Origin: Allomyces macrogynus ATCC 38327
Taxonomy: Eukaryota; Blastocladiomycota; Blastocladiomycetes; Blastocladiales; Blastocladiaceae
Direction: 5' to 3'
Length of the DNA stretch: 64,000 bases
Assembly: GCA_000151295.1 (NCBI GenBank)
Contig: GG745328.1
Span: forward strand, 1,995,015-2,059,014
Below the pieces are notes generated by a model. The model had not been told where the DNA came from, searched no databases, and was given only the letters and a program-made list of their open reading frames with translations. A program made the translations under genes and the position numbers. Below are positions 35,908-47,871 of the stretch, piece by piece; positions within the stretch are counted from its first letter, which is position 1; the number at the start of each line of letters is the position of its first letter.

Positions 35908-37255
35908 ATGACCGTCGCTGCCCCCATCGAGCTGAACAAGGACAATGTCGTCGTCCTCGACTACAACTTGCTGACCGACCCGAACACGAACTACGCCGAC
36001 GCCATTGAAGTCGCGTACGGCTCGGGCCCGCAGTGCCTTGGTGCGTTTGATGTCGCTTGGTCGCTGCTTCGCCTCCGTTGCCGCCGCTCTCGACGAACCC
36101 ACGCTGACCGCGCTCAAGTCTCTGCAACATCCAGGCGTGCTCGTCGTCAAAAACGTGCCCGACTTGGCCGGCAAGCGCCTTACGCTCCTCGAGCTCGCGT
36201 CGAAGCTCGGCAACCTGCCCAAGTCGGTCCTCGCCAAGGCGCACGACCCGGCGACCGAGTGGGTTGGGTGGGACCACGGCACCGAAATCTTCAACGGCAA
36301 GCCCGACCTGGCCAAGGGGTCGTTCTACGCGAACCCGCGGCACGATGAGCCTGAGAGCGACGCTGACAAGCTGACCAAGTTCCCAGGCATGACGCGGCCG
36401 AACCGTTGGTATGTGCGGACGCATGGCGGCTGATGCACGAGTGGTCGCCACTCGCGCATCGCGTTGAAGAGCTGTGGCACAGACTGACCATGTCGGCGTT
36501 GCAGGCTCCCCGAGGACCTCCCCGAGCTCGAGCCGGCATTCAAGGCGCTCGCGCAGCTGATCATGTCCGTTGGCACGCACGTCGCGCGTCAAGTCGACAA
36601 GTACGCAACGTCGCGCGCGATCGCCGAGTACCCGGCGCCGCACTACCTCGAGTCTGTCGTGGCCACGTCGCGCACGACCAAGGGGCGGCTCCTGCACTAC
36701 TACCCCGTGTCGACGCTGCCCTCGGCCATGCAGGCCGCCGCCGGCGGCGCCGTCGATAACCTGTGTGGGTGGCACTTTGACAACGGGTCGCTGACGGGCC
36801 TGACGTCGGCGCTGTACGTCGAGGAACAGCTCGACCCGACCACGGGCGAACTGGTCGCGCTCACACACGCGCCGGCGCCGACGGACGCGGGCCTGTTTAT
36901 TCGTACCCGCGGTGGCGAGACGGTGCGCGTCGGGATCCCGACGGACTGCTTGGCGTTCCAGATTGGCGAGGCGCTCGAGTTGTCGACGCAGGGCAAGTTG
37001 CGCGCGACCGAGCACTGTGTGTTTGGTGGGAAGCAGGCGCACTTGGCGCGGAACACGCTAGCCGTGTTTTGCCAGGCACGTTGGTTGGACGGTCGCGTGG
37101 AGGGCGGAATAGGGGAGGTGCTCAGACTGATTGCTGCTGGCGCGCGCAAATTTCATGTGTAGCCCGACCTCGACGCGCCTGTCACGCCCTCGCTCACGTT
37201 CGCCGAGTTCAGCAACAAGGTATACCTCCAGAACCACGCGCCGGAGGCCAACTAA
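35908..37255 (+). CDS. 2-oxoglutarate/Fe(II) (clavaminate/IPNS-type) dioxygenase-like protein
   Basis: Four exons (introns 36041-36134, 36409-36504, 37076-37162) give 356 aa. The N-terminal part contains GVLVVKNVPDLAGKRLTLLE. The double-stranded beta-helix has CGWHFDNGSLTGLTSALY with the His-x-Asp iron ligands, then GLFIRTRGGETVRVGIP, FQIGEALELSTQGKLRATEH with a candidate distal His, and NTLAVFCQ/PDLDAPVTPS, matching the F-x-Q-P ending common in this family. The last intron begins GCACGT, a GC-AG intron; only that junction gives the FCQ/P joint in frame. The substrate cannot be told. The neighbours do not suggest a biosynthetic cluster. Confidence 0.78.
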
Positions 37256-38143
37256 ATGCTGCGGTGCCGTGCGCAAGCGCACCTTGGACGAGACGATGTT
37301 TTGTGGCTCTTGTAGTGAGAACCTGCTTTTGATAAATAGAATGTTGACCCATGTACTGCGATTCCACTGCCACGGTGACAACAAAGTATGGCGTATCAAT
37401 AACCCCTTCGACAGCAGAGACGCATCCGTCCCTGGAGGAAGCACAGCACGATACGAGGACGTGATCAAGTGAACTGAAGAAGAGAATGCCAAGTATGTGA
37501 GGACGTGGCCACGTTGTCACCCCCTGCCATCGCTCAAAAATCGAGAATCTCGAATCTTGAAAAAATCTCGAATTCTTAAAGGTCTTGGACGATTCCACCC
37601 ATTCATGCTCGTGGGGCGATTTTTTGCGGCTCATGGCGCTCACAATCGGCTGCAATTAATGTCCTCTCCAAGTCCTTGAGCAAGTTTGACCGCTTTTCAG
37701 TGCCCGTCCACCGCGTTACTGGGAAGCGTAACGGCGCGCTGGAGACTTAGACGCGTGTCTCGTCTCTGACGCGACGCAGGGCCCTGGGCACGACGTTCGA
37801 GCAGGGACTGTCGCGAAGCGATCACGATTTGATCAAGCCTTGGTTGTTGGCCGTGTTGGGTCAAACCCTAAACCTGGGCACTCACGCTGCTCCGCCCGTG
37901 TGAAAACGGACAGTTCGGCTCTCCCACGCTGCATTTCCACGTGCTGGCGATTTGAAAAGTCGTCTGGGATGCGCCCCACGCTCGCATCACCATTGCGGAT
38001 CATAGGCAGCCGCGACCCGGAAGGGACACCTGGGATGGCGATCCATGGCAATCGCAACGACCCTTTGACCGCGAACGGCCTGTTCTCTCCGTGCACATAA
38101 ACGGCCAGCACCCTTGCGCAGCGACGACGACGACGCTGCAACC
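37256..38143. other. Intergenic region
   Basis: A small AT-rich segment near 37540-37580 has short direct repeats of the form AATCTCGAAT. No gene is seen. The right part is the upstream region of the acyl-CoA oxidase gene. Confidence 0.35.
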
Positions 38144-40685
38144 ATGACCTCGACCACGACCACAACCATGATCGCCGCGCCCAACCGCGAAATGGCGGCG
38201 CTCGCCGAGGAGCGCGCCGCGCCAGCTTTCCCCGTCCGCGACATGACCTACTTCCTCGACGGCGGCAAGGACGCGACCGAGGTGCGCGCGGCATGATCGG
38301 CAATGACGACGAGCAAATGTGGAAGAGTCGCGCTGACGTCGTGGGCCGAATTCGCAACGAACAGCTCAAGGAGAGGTTCATGCTCGAGCTCGAGCGCGAC
38401 CCGGTCTGGCGCAAGGACGACTGGCCCAACCTGACGCTGCCCGAAATGCGTGAGCGCACCATGGCCAAGGCGCGGCTGATTGTCAACTTCCTCGCTAACG
38501 AGCCCGTGCACGTTTTCCGCGCGCGCATGGCCGTCATCTCGACCGTCGACCCGGGCTTCTGGACGCGTCTCGGCGTGCACGTACGTTATTGTTCCCACCC
38601 CGAGGGAATATGAAGAGGAGATTGGTATCGGAATGTGCGCAAAGAGCTGATCGCGTTGGTGTTTTGGTCGTCCAGTACGGCTTATTTTTCGGTGCCCTGC
38701 AGTCGCAGGCGACGTCGAACCAGCTCACCTACTGGGTCCAGAAGGGAGCCCTGGCCGTCCACAACATGTACGGATGCTTCCTAATGACAGAAATGGGCCA
38801 CGGGAGTAATGTCCAGGCGTTGGAAACGACGGCAACGTTCGACGAGGCCTCGGACGAGTTTGTGATCCACACGCCGTCTCTGACGGCCACGAAATGGTGG
38901 ATTGGCGGCGCTGCGCACACGGCCACGCACGGTACCGTCTACGCGCAGCTTATTGTGCGCGGTAAGCGCCATGGAGTCAAAGTGTTTGTCGTTCCGCTGC
39001 GCGATCCGAAGGCGGGGACGTTGCTGCCGGGGATCTCTATTGGCGACTGTGGCAAGAAGTTTGGCCGTGACGGCATCGACAACGGGTACTTTTCGCGTGT
39101 TTCACTTGCCTCTACGTTATTTTAGAGGAGAGGAATGCTTGTTGACAGTGGGGTGTGCGAGGAGTGAACACTGATTGCAATGTGATGGTGACCTCGGCGT
39201 GTAGTTGGGTCCAGTTCACGAACGTGCGTATCCCGCGGTCCTACATGCTCATGAAGCACACGCAGGTGAAGCGCGACGGCACCGTCATCGACCCGCCGCT
39301 CGCGCAGCTCTCGTACGGCGCTTTGATCCAGGGCCGCGTGGCCATGGTCGTCGACTCGGGCAACACGGCCAAGAAGGCGCTCACAATCGCCATTCGGTAC
39401 GGCGCGATCCGGCGCCAATTCGCGTCGCCCGGCGCCGACCAGGAGACCAAGCTGCTCGACTACACGATCCACCAGCACCGCCTCCTCCCGCTGCTCGCGC
39501 AAACGTTCGCCATGCACTTTGCCGGCCGCGAGGTTGATGCCATGTACACGGCTCTCATGGAGCAGCTCGATTCGGTGCAGCCGGGCCAGGATATGACGAC
39601 CGTTCTCGAGACACTCAAGGAGACGCACGCGACCTCGGCCGGGCTCAAGGCCTACTGCACGTGGACGACGCTCAACTTGATTGAGCAGTGCCGCCAGACG
39701 CTCGGCGGGCACGGGTACTCGGAGTACACGGGGCTCGCGCCCATGCTCAAGGACTGGGCCGTGCAGTGCACGTGGGAGGGCGACAACACGGTACGTTTCG
39801 CGTTGCATTTGTGGTGGACTTGGTAGTATACGACCTGGTTGATCTCACCATTGTGGTATATTCTCGATATAGGTCCTCACGCTCCAGCTCGGTCGCTTCC
39901 TGGTCAGCTGCTGCCGCGAGGCCATCACCGCCAAGACCAAGGGCACGCGCGCCAAGCTCGGCGCTGGTGTCGCGTACCTCGCGCAGGTGCCCGAGATCCT
40001 GAAGCGCGTGTGCCCCGTGCCCGTTGATGCGGCGTCGGGCGAGGTCACGGACGCCATGGCCGTTCTTGACCCGTCGATCCTGCGCACGGCATTTGAGGTG
40101 GCGGCCGCGTGTGCCGTCGCCAAGGCGACGCGCGAGTTCGAGACCGCGCTCAGCAAGCACATGCAGGGCGTGTCGGCGACCAACAAGAAGGCACGTGCCG
40201 CGGCAACGGAGCGCGCGCACGAGGACTCGGCGCACGCGCGTTTCGTCGCCGCCAAGACGCACTCGATGGGCTATCTGTTTGGCAAGTTTGTCGACGGTGT
40301 CGCCAAGGCGCCCGCCGACCTGGCCGCTCCGCTGCACCGGCTCGTCCAGCTGTACGGCGCGCACGCGATCACCGAGCACGCCGGCGTGTTCCTGACCTCG
40401 GGCTACCTGACGGCCGCCCATGTGAGCGCCGTCCAGACGGCCATGAACGCGCTCTTGCGCAACGTGCGCAAGGACGCGGTCCCGCTCGTGGATGCGTTCA
40501 ACTTGACGGACTTTGTGGTCGGGTCGCCGTTTGGCGCCAAGGACGGTAACATTTACGAACGTTACTTTGAGCGTGTCACCAAGCTCAACCCGCCCCTGCC
40601 CAAGGCGCCCTACTTTGAGTCGACAATCAAGCCGCTGCTTGAGCGCGGGATCCAGGACGAGGAGTACCCGGAGCTCGAGGACTAA
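38144..40685 (+). CDS. Acyl-CoA oxidase (peroxisomal beta-oxidation)
   Basis: Five exons (introns 38282-38364, 38581-38675, 39086-39204, 39791-39872) give 720 aa. Signature blocks: MTYFLDGGKDATE/LKERFMLELERDPVW; CFLMTEMGHGSNVQALETTA with the FAD/substrate motif; TKWWIGGAAHTATH; IDNG/WVQFTNVRIPRSYML; TIAIRYGAIRRQF; and CRQTLGGHGYSEYTGL. The enzyme makes trans-2-enoyl-CoA and H2O2 from acyl-CoA in peroxisomes. Reading through the first intron meets a stop, so skipping it is required. The protein ends in PELED, so there is no C-terminal SKL-type PTS1; some fungal acyl-CoA oxidases also lack one and are imported by other signals. Length and order are normal. Confidence 0.95.
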
Positions 40686-40990
40686 AGGGGCCGGTTGGTC
40701 TTTTGCGGCGTGGTGCCGCTGTTTTGATTTGTGATCATGGTCGCCAAGAGGGAGGGGCCCTCGCGGCCGCGCGTATTGGCTGCGCGGCCGTTGGGGGAGG
40801 GCCAGTGCATGTTTCGTCTTGTCCTTCATTTTATACAGTGTGCGAATCATCCATTGGCTACAGTCTTTCACCCAAGATCTACGAGGAGCACATGAATCCG
40901 GCGGTTTGTTGGCGTTACGATTGACATAGAGGGAGACACAAAATAGCATCAAGGATCCATGTTACTACGCGTATTCAGCACATAGTCAAA
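40686..40990. terminator. Tail-to-tail spacer between acyl-CoA oxidase and RBM42
   Basis: About 305 nt hold the 3' ends of two convergent genes. There is no ORF of note. Confidence 0.35.
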
Positions 40991-42058
40991 CTAGAATCCA
41001 CGGCGCATCTTTTGCTTCTTGACCTCAATGTTGCGGTCCTGCCAGGTCGACTTGCGCAGCTTGACGGGTCGGCTGCCAAGGTACTTGTCTATCAATCAGG
41101 AGCACATCGCGATCAGTCGTGGTCCGGAAAGACATGGAACCGAAGTGGGGAGAAGAAAAGACGACGCACTGTTGTAGTCCCGGAACGCACGCGTGTAGTC
41201 GTCGGCGTTCATGAAGCTCACAAACCCGTAGCCCTTCGACTTGCCGGCCTTGTCCTTGACGACGTAGGCACGTTGAAACGACTCGTACTTGCCAAACGCC
41301 GTCTCGAGCATGGCCGTCGTGACCTCGGGGCCCAAGTCGCCGACAAACAGCCGGAAGTCGTCTGGAGGCGAGGGCAAACGCGAGCGTCAAACGCCGTCGA
41401 CGTCAAGAAATCGCAGAGAAGCCAACGTACTGTCTGGCCAATCCTCGAGCGACTTGTCCTCCCATACTTGCCCAGCGGCGTACCGCAGCACGCGCTTCTT
41501 CTTGGCGGGAGGCCCGCTTGGCTCCGCATCGGCGGATGTGGCTGCTCCACTCGCGCTCGCGGCAGGAGCACCGGAACTCGACGTTGCTGCGGCCGTTTTG
41601 GATGGCGCAGTTGATGGCGGGACAGGTGTTGCCGATCCAGACTCCATTTCAGCGTGCTTGCGAACCGTCCCGCGCTTCGCATCAGTCGGTGCTGGCGCTG
41701 CAGATGCCGACTTTGCCGCCGTCGTGGTTGCAGCAGCAGCAGAGGTGGTCGTCGACTTCGTGGTCTTGGCCTTGGAACTGGATGAGGTCGACTTGCCCTT
41801 TTTACTCTCGGTCTTGACAATTACCGAATCAAGATCGACGGGAACCGAGGCTGTCGCTGCGGTAGCGGTGGTGGTGGTGGGCGTGGCAGCGGAGCCATAA
41901 TAGTATTGAGCATAATAGGCAGCGTAGGCCGGGTCGGCCATCATTTGCGCATAGTATGCTGCGTACGCGTCGTCGGTCTGGGCGGGCGGGTAGGCCGCGG
42001 AAGGGGTACTGGTGCTCGCGCCGGCGCCGGGCGGAAGGGGTGGTCCCGGATACGACAT
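40991..42058 (-). CDS. RBM42: RBM42-like RNA-binding protein (single C-terminal RRM)
   Basis: Three exons (introns 41362-41430 and 41089-41169) give 305 aa. The N-terminal half has Ala/Tyr repeats (DAYAAYYAQMMADPAYAAYYAQYYYG) and low-complexity Ala/Ser/Thr. It is followed by RYAAGQVWEDKSLEDWPDNDFRLFVGDLG, the characteristic lead-in to the RBM42 RRM. RNP1 is KGYGFVSF and RNP2 is LFVGDL. The C-terminal KYLGSRPVKLRKSTWQDRNIEV is diagnostic for RBM42. RBM42 binds mRNA and associates with hnRNP K and the spliceosome. The ATG at 42058 (MSYPGPPLPPG) is preferred; the frame is open upstream but unlike the family. Confidence 0.92.
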
Positions 42059-42742
42059 GGTTGGTGGGTGTTGCGGGCTCGGAAGGCGGCAGAGACAGCG
42101 TGGTCGCAGCAGGGCAATGCACTGCAGCAAGTTGGATCGTGTCGACGTTGCTGGCCGCAGCGTCGTGTGGTTGGCTCGGCAACGACGACATGGTGCGGCC
42201 TGACGCGCGCGGACGTTTGAGAGGGAGCGACTGAAGTGCGGTAGAGTCGAGCAGGTGGTTGACAGAGAGAACCATGATGGATCTGGCAGCGTGCGGTGGG
42301 CCTGGCGCTGATACACCCACATACGCGCGGTTACGCCGTTTCACGTTTGCGCACCTCGGCGCATTGCAATTGCATTTCGCTGACTTTCGCCGATCACGCC
42401 AGGGTCTTTCGCGCCTTTCGCAGCATCGTCGCCACACGCCACGGCGCCACGCCGCACCTGCCGGCCAGCCTTCGAACTCCAACCAACCCAACCCACCATC
42501 GTGTGTTGACCGGCAACGACGACGGCCGCGACAGCAACTTCGAGCTACATAGGAACCAACAGCACGAGCACGCCGCTGTGGACAACCTGCACGCGCACCT
42601 GCTGTGGTCCGCCCGCGCCCGACAGAGCAACCGTCGACCGGACCATCGTCACGAACGACTGCCCTCAGATCCAAGCACCATCGAGCATCAACTGCCGCCA
42701 GCATCTGGACCAAGCACGATAGAATAAAGCAAGAACCGCGCC
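42059..42742. promoter_or_regulatory. Divergent intergenic region between RBM42 and BEM1
   Basis: About 680 nt with promoters for both genes. No supported coding sequence. Confidence 0.4.
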
Positions 42743-44752
42743 ATGTCGTCGACCATCGCGGCCGCGGCCAAGACGCCGCCCAAGTTTGTCATCCGCGCAC
42801 GCACGGAGTTCAAGCCGTCCTCGCCCATCGAGCTCTCGTTCAAACGCGGCGATTTCTTTCTCGTCGTGAACCCGAACCCGCCCACGGCGCTCGCGCTCGG
42901 CCGTCCGCCGGACCCGCCCGACGGCGCTGATGCTGGCCTGATGCGCCGTCCTGCCGGCGTCGGGCCCTGGCTCGAAGTCATGGACCCGCTGCGCAATGTC
43001 AAGGGCCTCGTCCCGTCCGATTTCTTTGACGTGATTGAACGCACGGGACACGCGCACCTCGCCGCGTCAGGTGGAGGTGGGTCGGTCGTGGGCATGGCAC
43101 CGTCTAGCCCCGTCCCGACATCCGGCAGCGTTGTTGGCGGTAACGGTTACTCGGCAGCAGCAGCACCGTCGTTGATGAGCCCCGCAGCGGTGGCCCCGGC
43201 CGCTGAAGGCGGCGCACGCCGCCCGTCGTCGTCGTCGCCACCACTCGTCTACCCGGCCGTTGTCCAGTACGATTTCGAACCAGAGAACCCGGACGAGCTG
43301 CATGCGCTCGCCGGCGACCATGTCCTGGTGCTCGCACACTCGGGATTCGAGTGGGTCGTCGCTAAGTTCATCGGCAAGCTCGGGAACCCGGGCCTGATCC
43401 CGATTTCGTACCTACAAATCCGCGATCCGATCACGAACGCGCCCTACTCGGATTTCGCGGCGCAGGTCCTGCACCAGGGCAGGCTGCTGTCGCTACGTGC
43501 GTGGAAGGCCCGGCAGCAGGCACTCGCCGAGCATGCCGTGCAGATTGGTCCGGGATCACCGGCACCTGCGCCGGTGAGCATGACTGGCCACTATTCGTAC
43601 TCGCACGCGTCGCACGGTCACGACTCGCTCGCCGCCAAGGAGCGTGCTCCGGCCCGCATCTCGTCGCGGTCTCAGTCGTACGCCGGGTCGGACCTCCCCG
43701 ACGGATCTGCTGTTGGCACGAATCTACCCCCACCCCCGCTCCGGACGCGCGGGTCCCTCTCTGCCGGCGCTGTTTCGCGCGACGTCTCACCATCACCCAC
43801 CTCGGCAACCACCACCTCCACGACTCCCTCGGCCACCGGCTACCCGCGCGTCGCCGCCGCGACCGTGCCCTCCTTCGAGCCTCGCGGCACCGACTACGTC
43901 TACGCGATTCATGCAACGCGCATTGATCACGCCAAGTTCATCCTCTACCGAACCAGCGACGCGCTCTACGACATCCACCTGCAGTTGACCACGTGGGCCG
44001 CGCGCGACCCGGATATGGTCAATGCCGGCGTCCCGCTCCCGTCGTGGCCCGACGATGTACCCATCGGTGTCCCCGCCGACTCAGACGCGGTCGCGACTGC
44101 GCGGCGGTACCGGCTCGACGCGTACCTGAGCGCCCTCCTCGCGCACCCGTTGGCCGCGAGGATCGCGTCGCATCCAGCCGTCGCGCAGTTTTTCCGACCA
44201 CGTGCCGGGGATAAGATTCGTCGGCCGTCGACGCGCGCGGCGGCAGCGGCAGCGGCCTCGTCGTCGTCGCCAGCACCGCCGCTCCCGAGTACCGGGCCAC
44301 CGCAGCCGCAGCCGGCAGCGCTGATGCGCACGAGCCCGGCGTCGTCGGTACCCGCATCGCCCGTCTCGGCGAATACGCCCGGCGGGGCCGACCAGCTCCC
44401 GCCGCCGGGGATGCCCATGCCACCACCGCCGGCGATCCCCGAACAACAGCCGTTGGCACACCACGTCGAGCTCGCGCGCGCGGCGGAACTGTCACTAAAA
44501 ATCAAGATTGTCTTTGGGCACAAGGTGATCGCAATTCGGTGCAACCCTCACACGATCACGCACGCGTCACTCCTGGCCAAGATCGCCGAAAAACTGTTCG
44601 ATGGTGATATTGGTTCCATCAATCGGCTCGTGTGGCGGCGGCCTGCGGGTGGGGACGCGTCTGCACCCGAGTTTGTGGATGTCGAGGACGAGGACGAGCT
44701 GGCGCGTGCGGTCGCCGAGTCGGGCGAGAAGATGCTCCTGTACGTGCAATGA
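42743..44752 (+). CDS. BEM1: Bem1/Scd2 polarity scaffold (SH3-SH3-PX-PB1)
   Basis: A single exon of 669 aa. SH3-1 is at about residues 13-93 (FVIRARTEFKPSSPIELSFKRGD ... WLEV ... GLVPSDFFDV). SH3-2 is at about 168-232 (YPAVVQYDFEPENPDELHALAGD ... GLIPISYLQI). PX is at about 378-487 (DYVYAIHATRIDHAKFILYRT ... YRLDAYLSALL ... VAQFF). PB1 is at about 582-669 (LSLKIKIVFGHKVIAIRC ... VDVEDEDELARAV). This order is that of fungal Bem1/Scd2, which links Cdc42, its exchange factor Cdc24 (through PB1) and PAK kinases at sites of polarised growth. The linkers are Pro/Ser/Ala-rich. It supports a fungal host. Confidence 0.93.
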   Translation: MSSTIAAAAKTPPKFVIRARTEFKPSSPIELSFKRGDFFLVVNPNPPTALALGRPPDPPDGADAGLMRRPAGVGPWLEVMDPLRNVKGLVPSDFFDVIERTGHAHLAASGGGGSVVGMAPSSPVPTSGSVVGGNGYSAAAAPSLMSPAAVAPAAEGGARRPSSSSPPLVYPAVVQYDFEPENPDELHALAGDHVLVLAHSGFEWVVAKFIGKLGNPGLIPISYLQIRDPITNAPYSDFAAQVLHQGRLLSLRAWKARQQALAEHAVQIGPGSPAPAPVSMTGHYSYSHASHGHDSLAAKERAPARISSRSQSYAGSDLPDGSAVGTNLPPPPLRTRGSLSAGAVSRDVSPSPTSATTTSTTPSATGYPRVAAATVPSFEPRGTDYVYAIHATRIDHAKFILYRTSDALYDIHLQLTTWAARDPDMVNAGVPLPSWPDDVPIGVPADSDAVATARRYRLDAYLSALLAHPLAARIASHPAVAQFFRPRAGDKIRRPSTRAAAAAAASSSSPAPPLPSTGPPQPQPAALMRTSPASSVPASPVSANTPGGADQLPPPGMPMPPPPAIPEQQPLAHHVELARAAELSLKIKIVFGHKVIAIRCNPHTITHASLLAKIAEKLFDGDIGSINRLVWRRPAGGDASAPEFVDVEDEDELARAVAESGEKMLLYVQ

Positions 44753-45587
44753 GCAGTCCGATTATTTTTGCGGACAGGGGTCCAGTTTTGCGAGGGCTGA
44801 TCTGGACAGCCCGTTTTGTGGACCCTCTTGGCGTCTCGTCTCCCTCCTCGTCGACCAGTTGTAGAGAATAACGGGAAGTTGAAGCCTTGATTGTTGTGCA
44901 AAATAACCGAAAACATCTCATTGAACCGTCGTGGCCAAATCCGCAGCGCCTTGCCAGCTCTCTTCCACCCCATCCTCGAGCCTGACGGTCGCACCACGTG
45001 CGTGGGCGTGAGCGGCAAACTCTTGAGAATGTTCTTGAGCGAGGTGCGGTTGAGGAAGGAGTGATCAGGCGAGGAAGTGCGCGACGGAATTCATATACAC
45101 GGGAGACGGGAGGGACAGTTGACTATGTGTTGGTCTGGGGCCATGTTTTCGGGGTGTTCCACACCGTCATTTCTGCTGGAGAGGACGGCCACGTCCCCTT
45201 CACCCACTCTCCTGCAACGTCCATTCAAGATTCAAGTCATCCCAGCGATGCGCCACCTTCTCCACCGTGCCCTGCCCCTCACTGCGGACCGTGACTGTCG
45301 TTGACGAGAGTGAAGCCGTTTTCATGTCAAAAAGCGATGGGATCAACCTCGGAGAAGAGTTGCTGGGTCCGAAAACGGCATTGCCAAATAACAGCCAGAG
45401 CAAACACGATGGACCGAGCCGAAAAGAAGCAAGAACAGGGGTGCAAGAAAAACGAAACCATTTCATTGAAACAAACCACGACAACCCCGCGTCATTTTGC
45501 AAACTCTCTCCTGACCTCCGTCTTGAGCCCAGACCCGCGCACGGCTTCTCCACCCGAGCACGACGTTGAGCGACCCCCGCCTTGCCC
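44753..45587. other. Tail-to-tail spacer between BEM1 and V-ATPase subunit B, with a dispersed repeat
   Basis: It contains copy B of the dispersed repeat (45312-45420). No gene is supported. Confidence 0.4.
45312..45420 (-). repeat. Dispersed repeat, copy B (inverted relative to copy A)
   Basis: The reverse complement reads GGCTCGGTCCATCGTGTTTG ... GTTTTCGGACCCAGCAACTC ... CCATCGC ... TTGACAT ... GGCTTC and aligns with 29454-29579, but has ordinary sequence where copy A has poly-T. Weaker similarity may extend to about 45215. Confidence 0.7.
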
Positions 45588-47451
45588 TTACGACGACGCC
45601 GGCACCGGCAACGGGCCGGCACTCCCGACGGTCGCGGCCCCCGCGGTCGCGCCACGCGCGCGCTCGCGCGCGTAAAACTCTTGAATGTACTTGGGCGAGA
45701 TGCGGTTGAGCAGTTCCTTGGGGAACACGCGCAGCAGCGACCAGGCCAAGTCGAGCGACTCGTAGATCGTGCGCGACTCGTAGTAACCCTGGGCAATAAA
45801 CTGCTTTTCAAACTTGTCGAGGAACTCGAGCGACAGCTTATCCTCTTGGTTGAGCGCCTCTTCACCGACAACCGCCTTCATGGCCGCGGCATCACGGCCA
45901 ATCGCGTACTTGGCATACAGCTGGTTCGACACATCGCCGTGGTCCTTGCGCGTCATGCCCTCGCCAATGGCCGACTTCATGAGCCGCGACAGCGACGGCA
46001 GAACGTTGATCGGCGGGTAAATCTGGCGGTTGTGCAGCTGCCGGTCGATAAAGATCTGGCCCTCGGTAATGTACCCCGTCAAATCCGGGATCGGGTGCGT
46101 GATATCGTCGTTGGGCATGGTCAAGATCGGAATCTGCGTGATCGACCCGTTGCGGCCCTCCACTCGGCCGGCACGCTCGTAGATGGTCGACAAGTCTGTG
46201 TACATGTAACCCGGGTACCCGCGACGCCCAGGCACTTCCTCGCGCGCGGCCGAGACTTCGCGCAGCGCGTCGGCGTAGGACGACATGTCGGTGAGAATCA
46301 CGAGCACGTGCTTCTCAAGCTGGTAGGCAAAGTACTCGGCGGTCGTCAGGGCGAGACGCGGCGTGATGATGCGCTCGATCGTCGGGTCGTTGCCGAGGTT
46401 CATGAACAGCGACACGGTCGACCCGGATTCCTCGAATTCTTGCTTAAAGAAGCGCGCTGTTTCCATGTTGACCTAGAGATCGAGATGGTGGTGAGACTCT
46501 TGGCCTCGCATGAGACACACGATAGAAAATGCCGACGTACACCCATGGCGCCAAAGACAATGGCAAAGTTATCCTCGTGGTCGTCGAGCACGCCCTTGGA
46601 CAGTTCCTGCTTGCGGACGAGACCGGCTTGGCGGCAAATCTGTGCGGCAATCTCGTTGTGCGGCAGACCGGCGGCCGAGAAAATCGGGATCTTTTGGCCA
46701 CGCGCAATCGAGTTCATCGTGTCGATGGCCGAAATGCCCGTCTGGATCATTTCCTCTGGGTAGACGCGCGACGACGGGTTGATGGGCTGGCCTGAAGAAG
46801 ACAAAATCGCGTCGGATCAGGGGCAGGGCCGCACGGGGTTGCTTCCGAAAGAGACAACGAGCGCACCCATAATGTCGAGGTAGTCGTCGGCAAAGACCTT
46901 GGGGCCCTTGTCGATGGGCTTGCCGGATCCGTTGAAGACACGGCCGAGCATGTCCTCGGACACGGGCATGCGCATCGTCTCGCCCGTAAACTCGACGTGC
47001 GTCGCCTTGGCGTCGACACCCGACGTGCCCTCAAACACCTGCACGACGGCCTTCTTGCCTGAGACCTCAAGCACCTGGCCCGACCGCTTGGTGCCGTCGG
47101 GCAGCGTCAGCTCGACGATTTCGTAAAACTTGGGGAACTGGAGCGCAGGGGAAACGAGGCCGTGAGCAAGCTGAATCTGAGGCCAGGTGAGGTGAGAATC
47201 ACGCAGCGCGAGCATACCTTGACATTATCGAGAATGACAAGCGGGCCGTTGACACCCGAGACGGTGCGGTAGTCTAATCGGGCGCGGCCGGTGATGAGAA
47301 CCAACTAACGCGGCAGCGAGGATCGGGGGGTGCTTGCGTGCGTACCGAGGCGCGGCTTGAGAATGTAGTCGCGCGTGACGGCGGCCTGGTGCAGCGCAAA
47401 GGCCTCGGAGGCCGACAGGCGCGGGTCTTGCGGTGCGCCCGTGTGCGGCAT
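45588..47451 (-). CDS. VMA2: V-type proton ATPase subunit B
   Basis: Five exons (introns 47274-47345, 47138-47217, 46792-46866, 46473-46540) give 522 aa. Junctions read [41 protein letters not shown], then [27 protein letters not shown], then [26 protein letters not shown]. The nucleotide-binding-like segment [20 protein letters not shown] is the B-subunit version of the P-loop, and [20 protein letters not shown] is highly conserved. Subunit B is the non-catalytic nucleotide-binding subunit of V1, which drives proton pumping at vacuoles and endosomes. The C terminus carries a short Ala/Gly/Pro tail. I am certain of the family. Confidence 0.97.
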
Positions 47452-47871
47452 GGTGGGGTGGGGTAGACGTGCAGCTGGTCGAGTTGGATAAGGTCGCGAC
47501 GGCCGGCGGCGCGATCGTGGGCGTGGGTGCGGGGTGCGACTGCAGCAGGTCGTCGGAGCGGTCGTTGTCGTCAGCGGTGCTGCTCACGGTGCGACGGCGC
47601 AGACTTGGATTTGATGGCCGGTGCAGTCGTGATCGCGTCTGGTGGAAGCAAGACGACGCGACGCGCACCATGGCTGCGTCACGTGCCAGCGCGACCCGCG
47701 ACTTGAACAAGAAACGAGGCCATGCCGACCGACGGTACCGCGCGCGACTCGACCACGAACGCGCCCGCGCACTTGCTGAACGACGCTGCTGGACATAGTA
47801 CGGCAACACCGTCGGGATCAACTTCGTGCTTGGCCGCGACGACCGTCTTGCGACCAGGATATTCGCCCGCC
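47452..47871. promoter_or_regulatory. Divergent spacer upstream of V-ATPase B and the coiled-coil gene
   Basis: About 420 nt of promoter region. The plus gene's frame is open back to an ATG at 47722, but that stretch looks like untranslated sequence. Confidence 0.35.

Noticed and set aside
38282..38364. Apparent stop and frame change early in acyl-CoA oxidase, suggesting a pseudogene
   Set aside because: An 83-nt GTGCGC...AACAG intron removes it and restores the family sequence (DGGKDATE/LKERFMLELERDPVW).
45582..46763. 393-codon plus-strand ORF
   Set aside because: Antisense to V-ATPase subunit B and crosses one of its introns.
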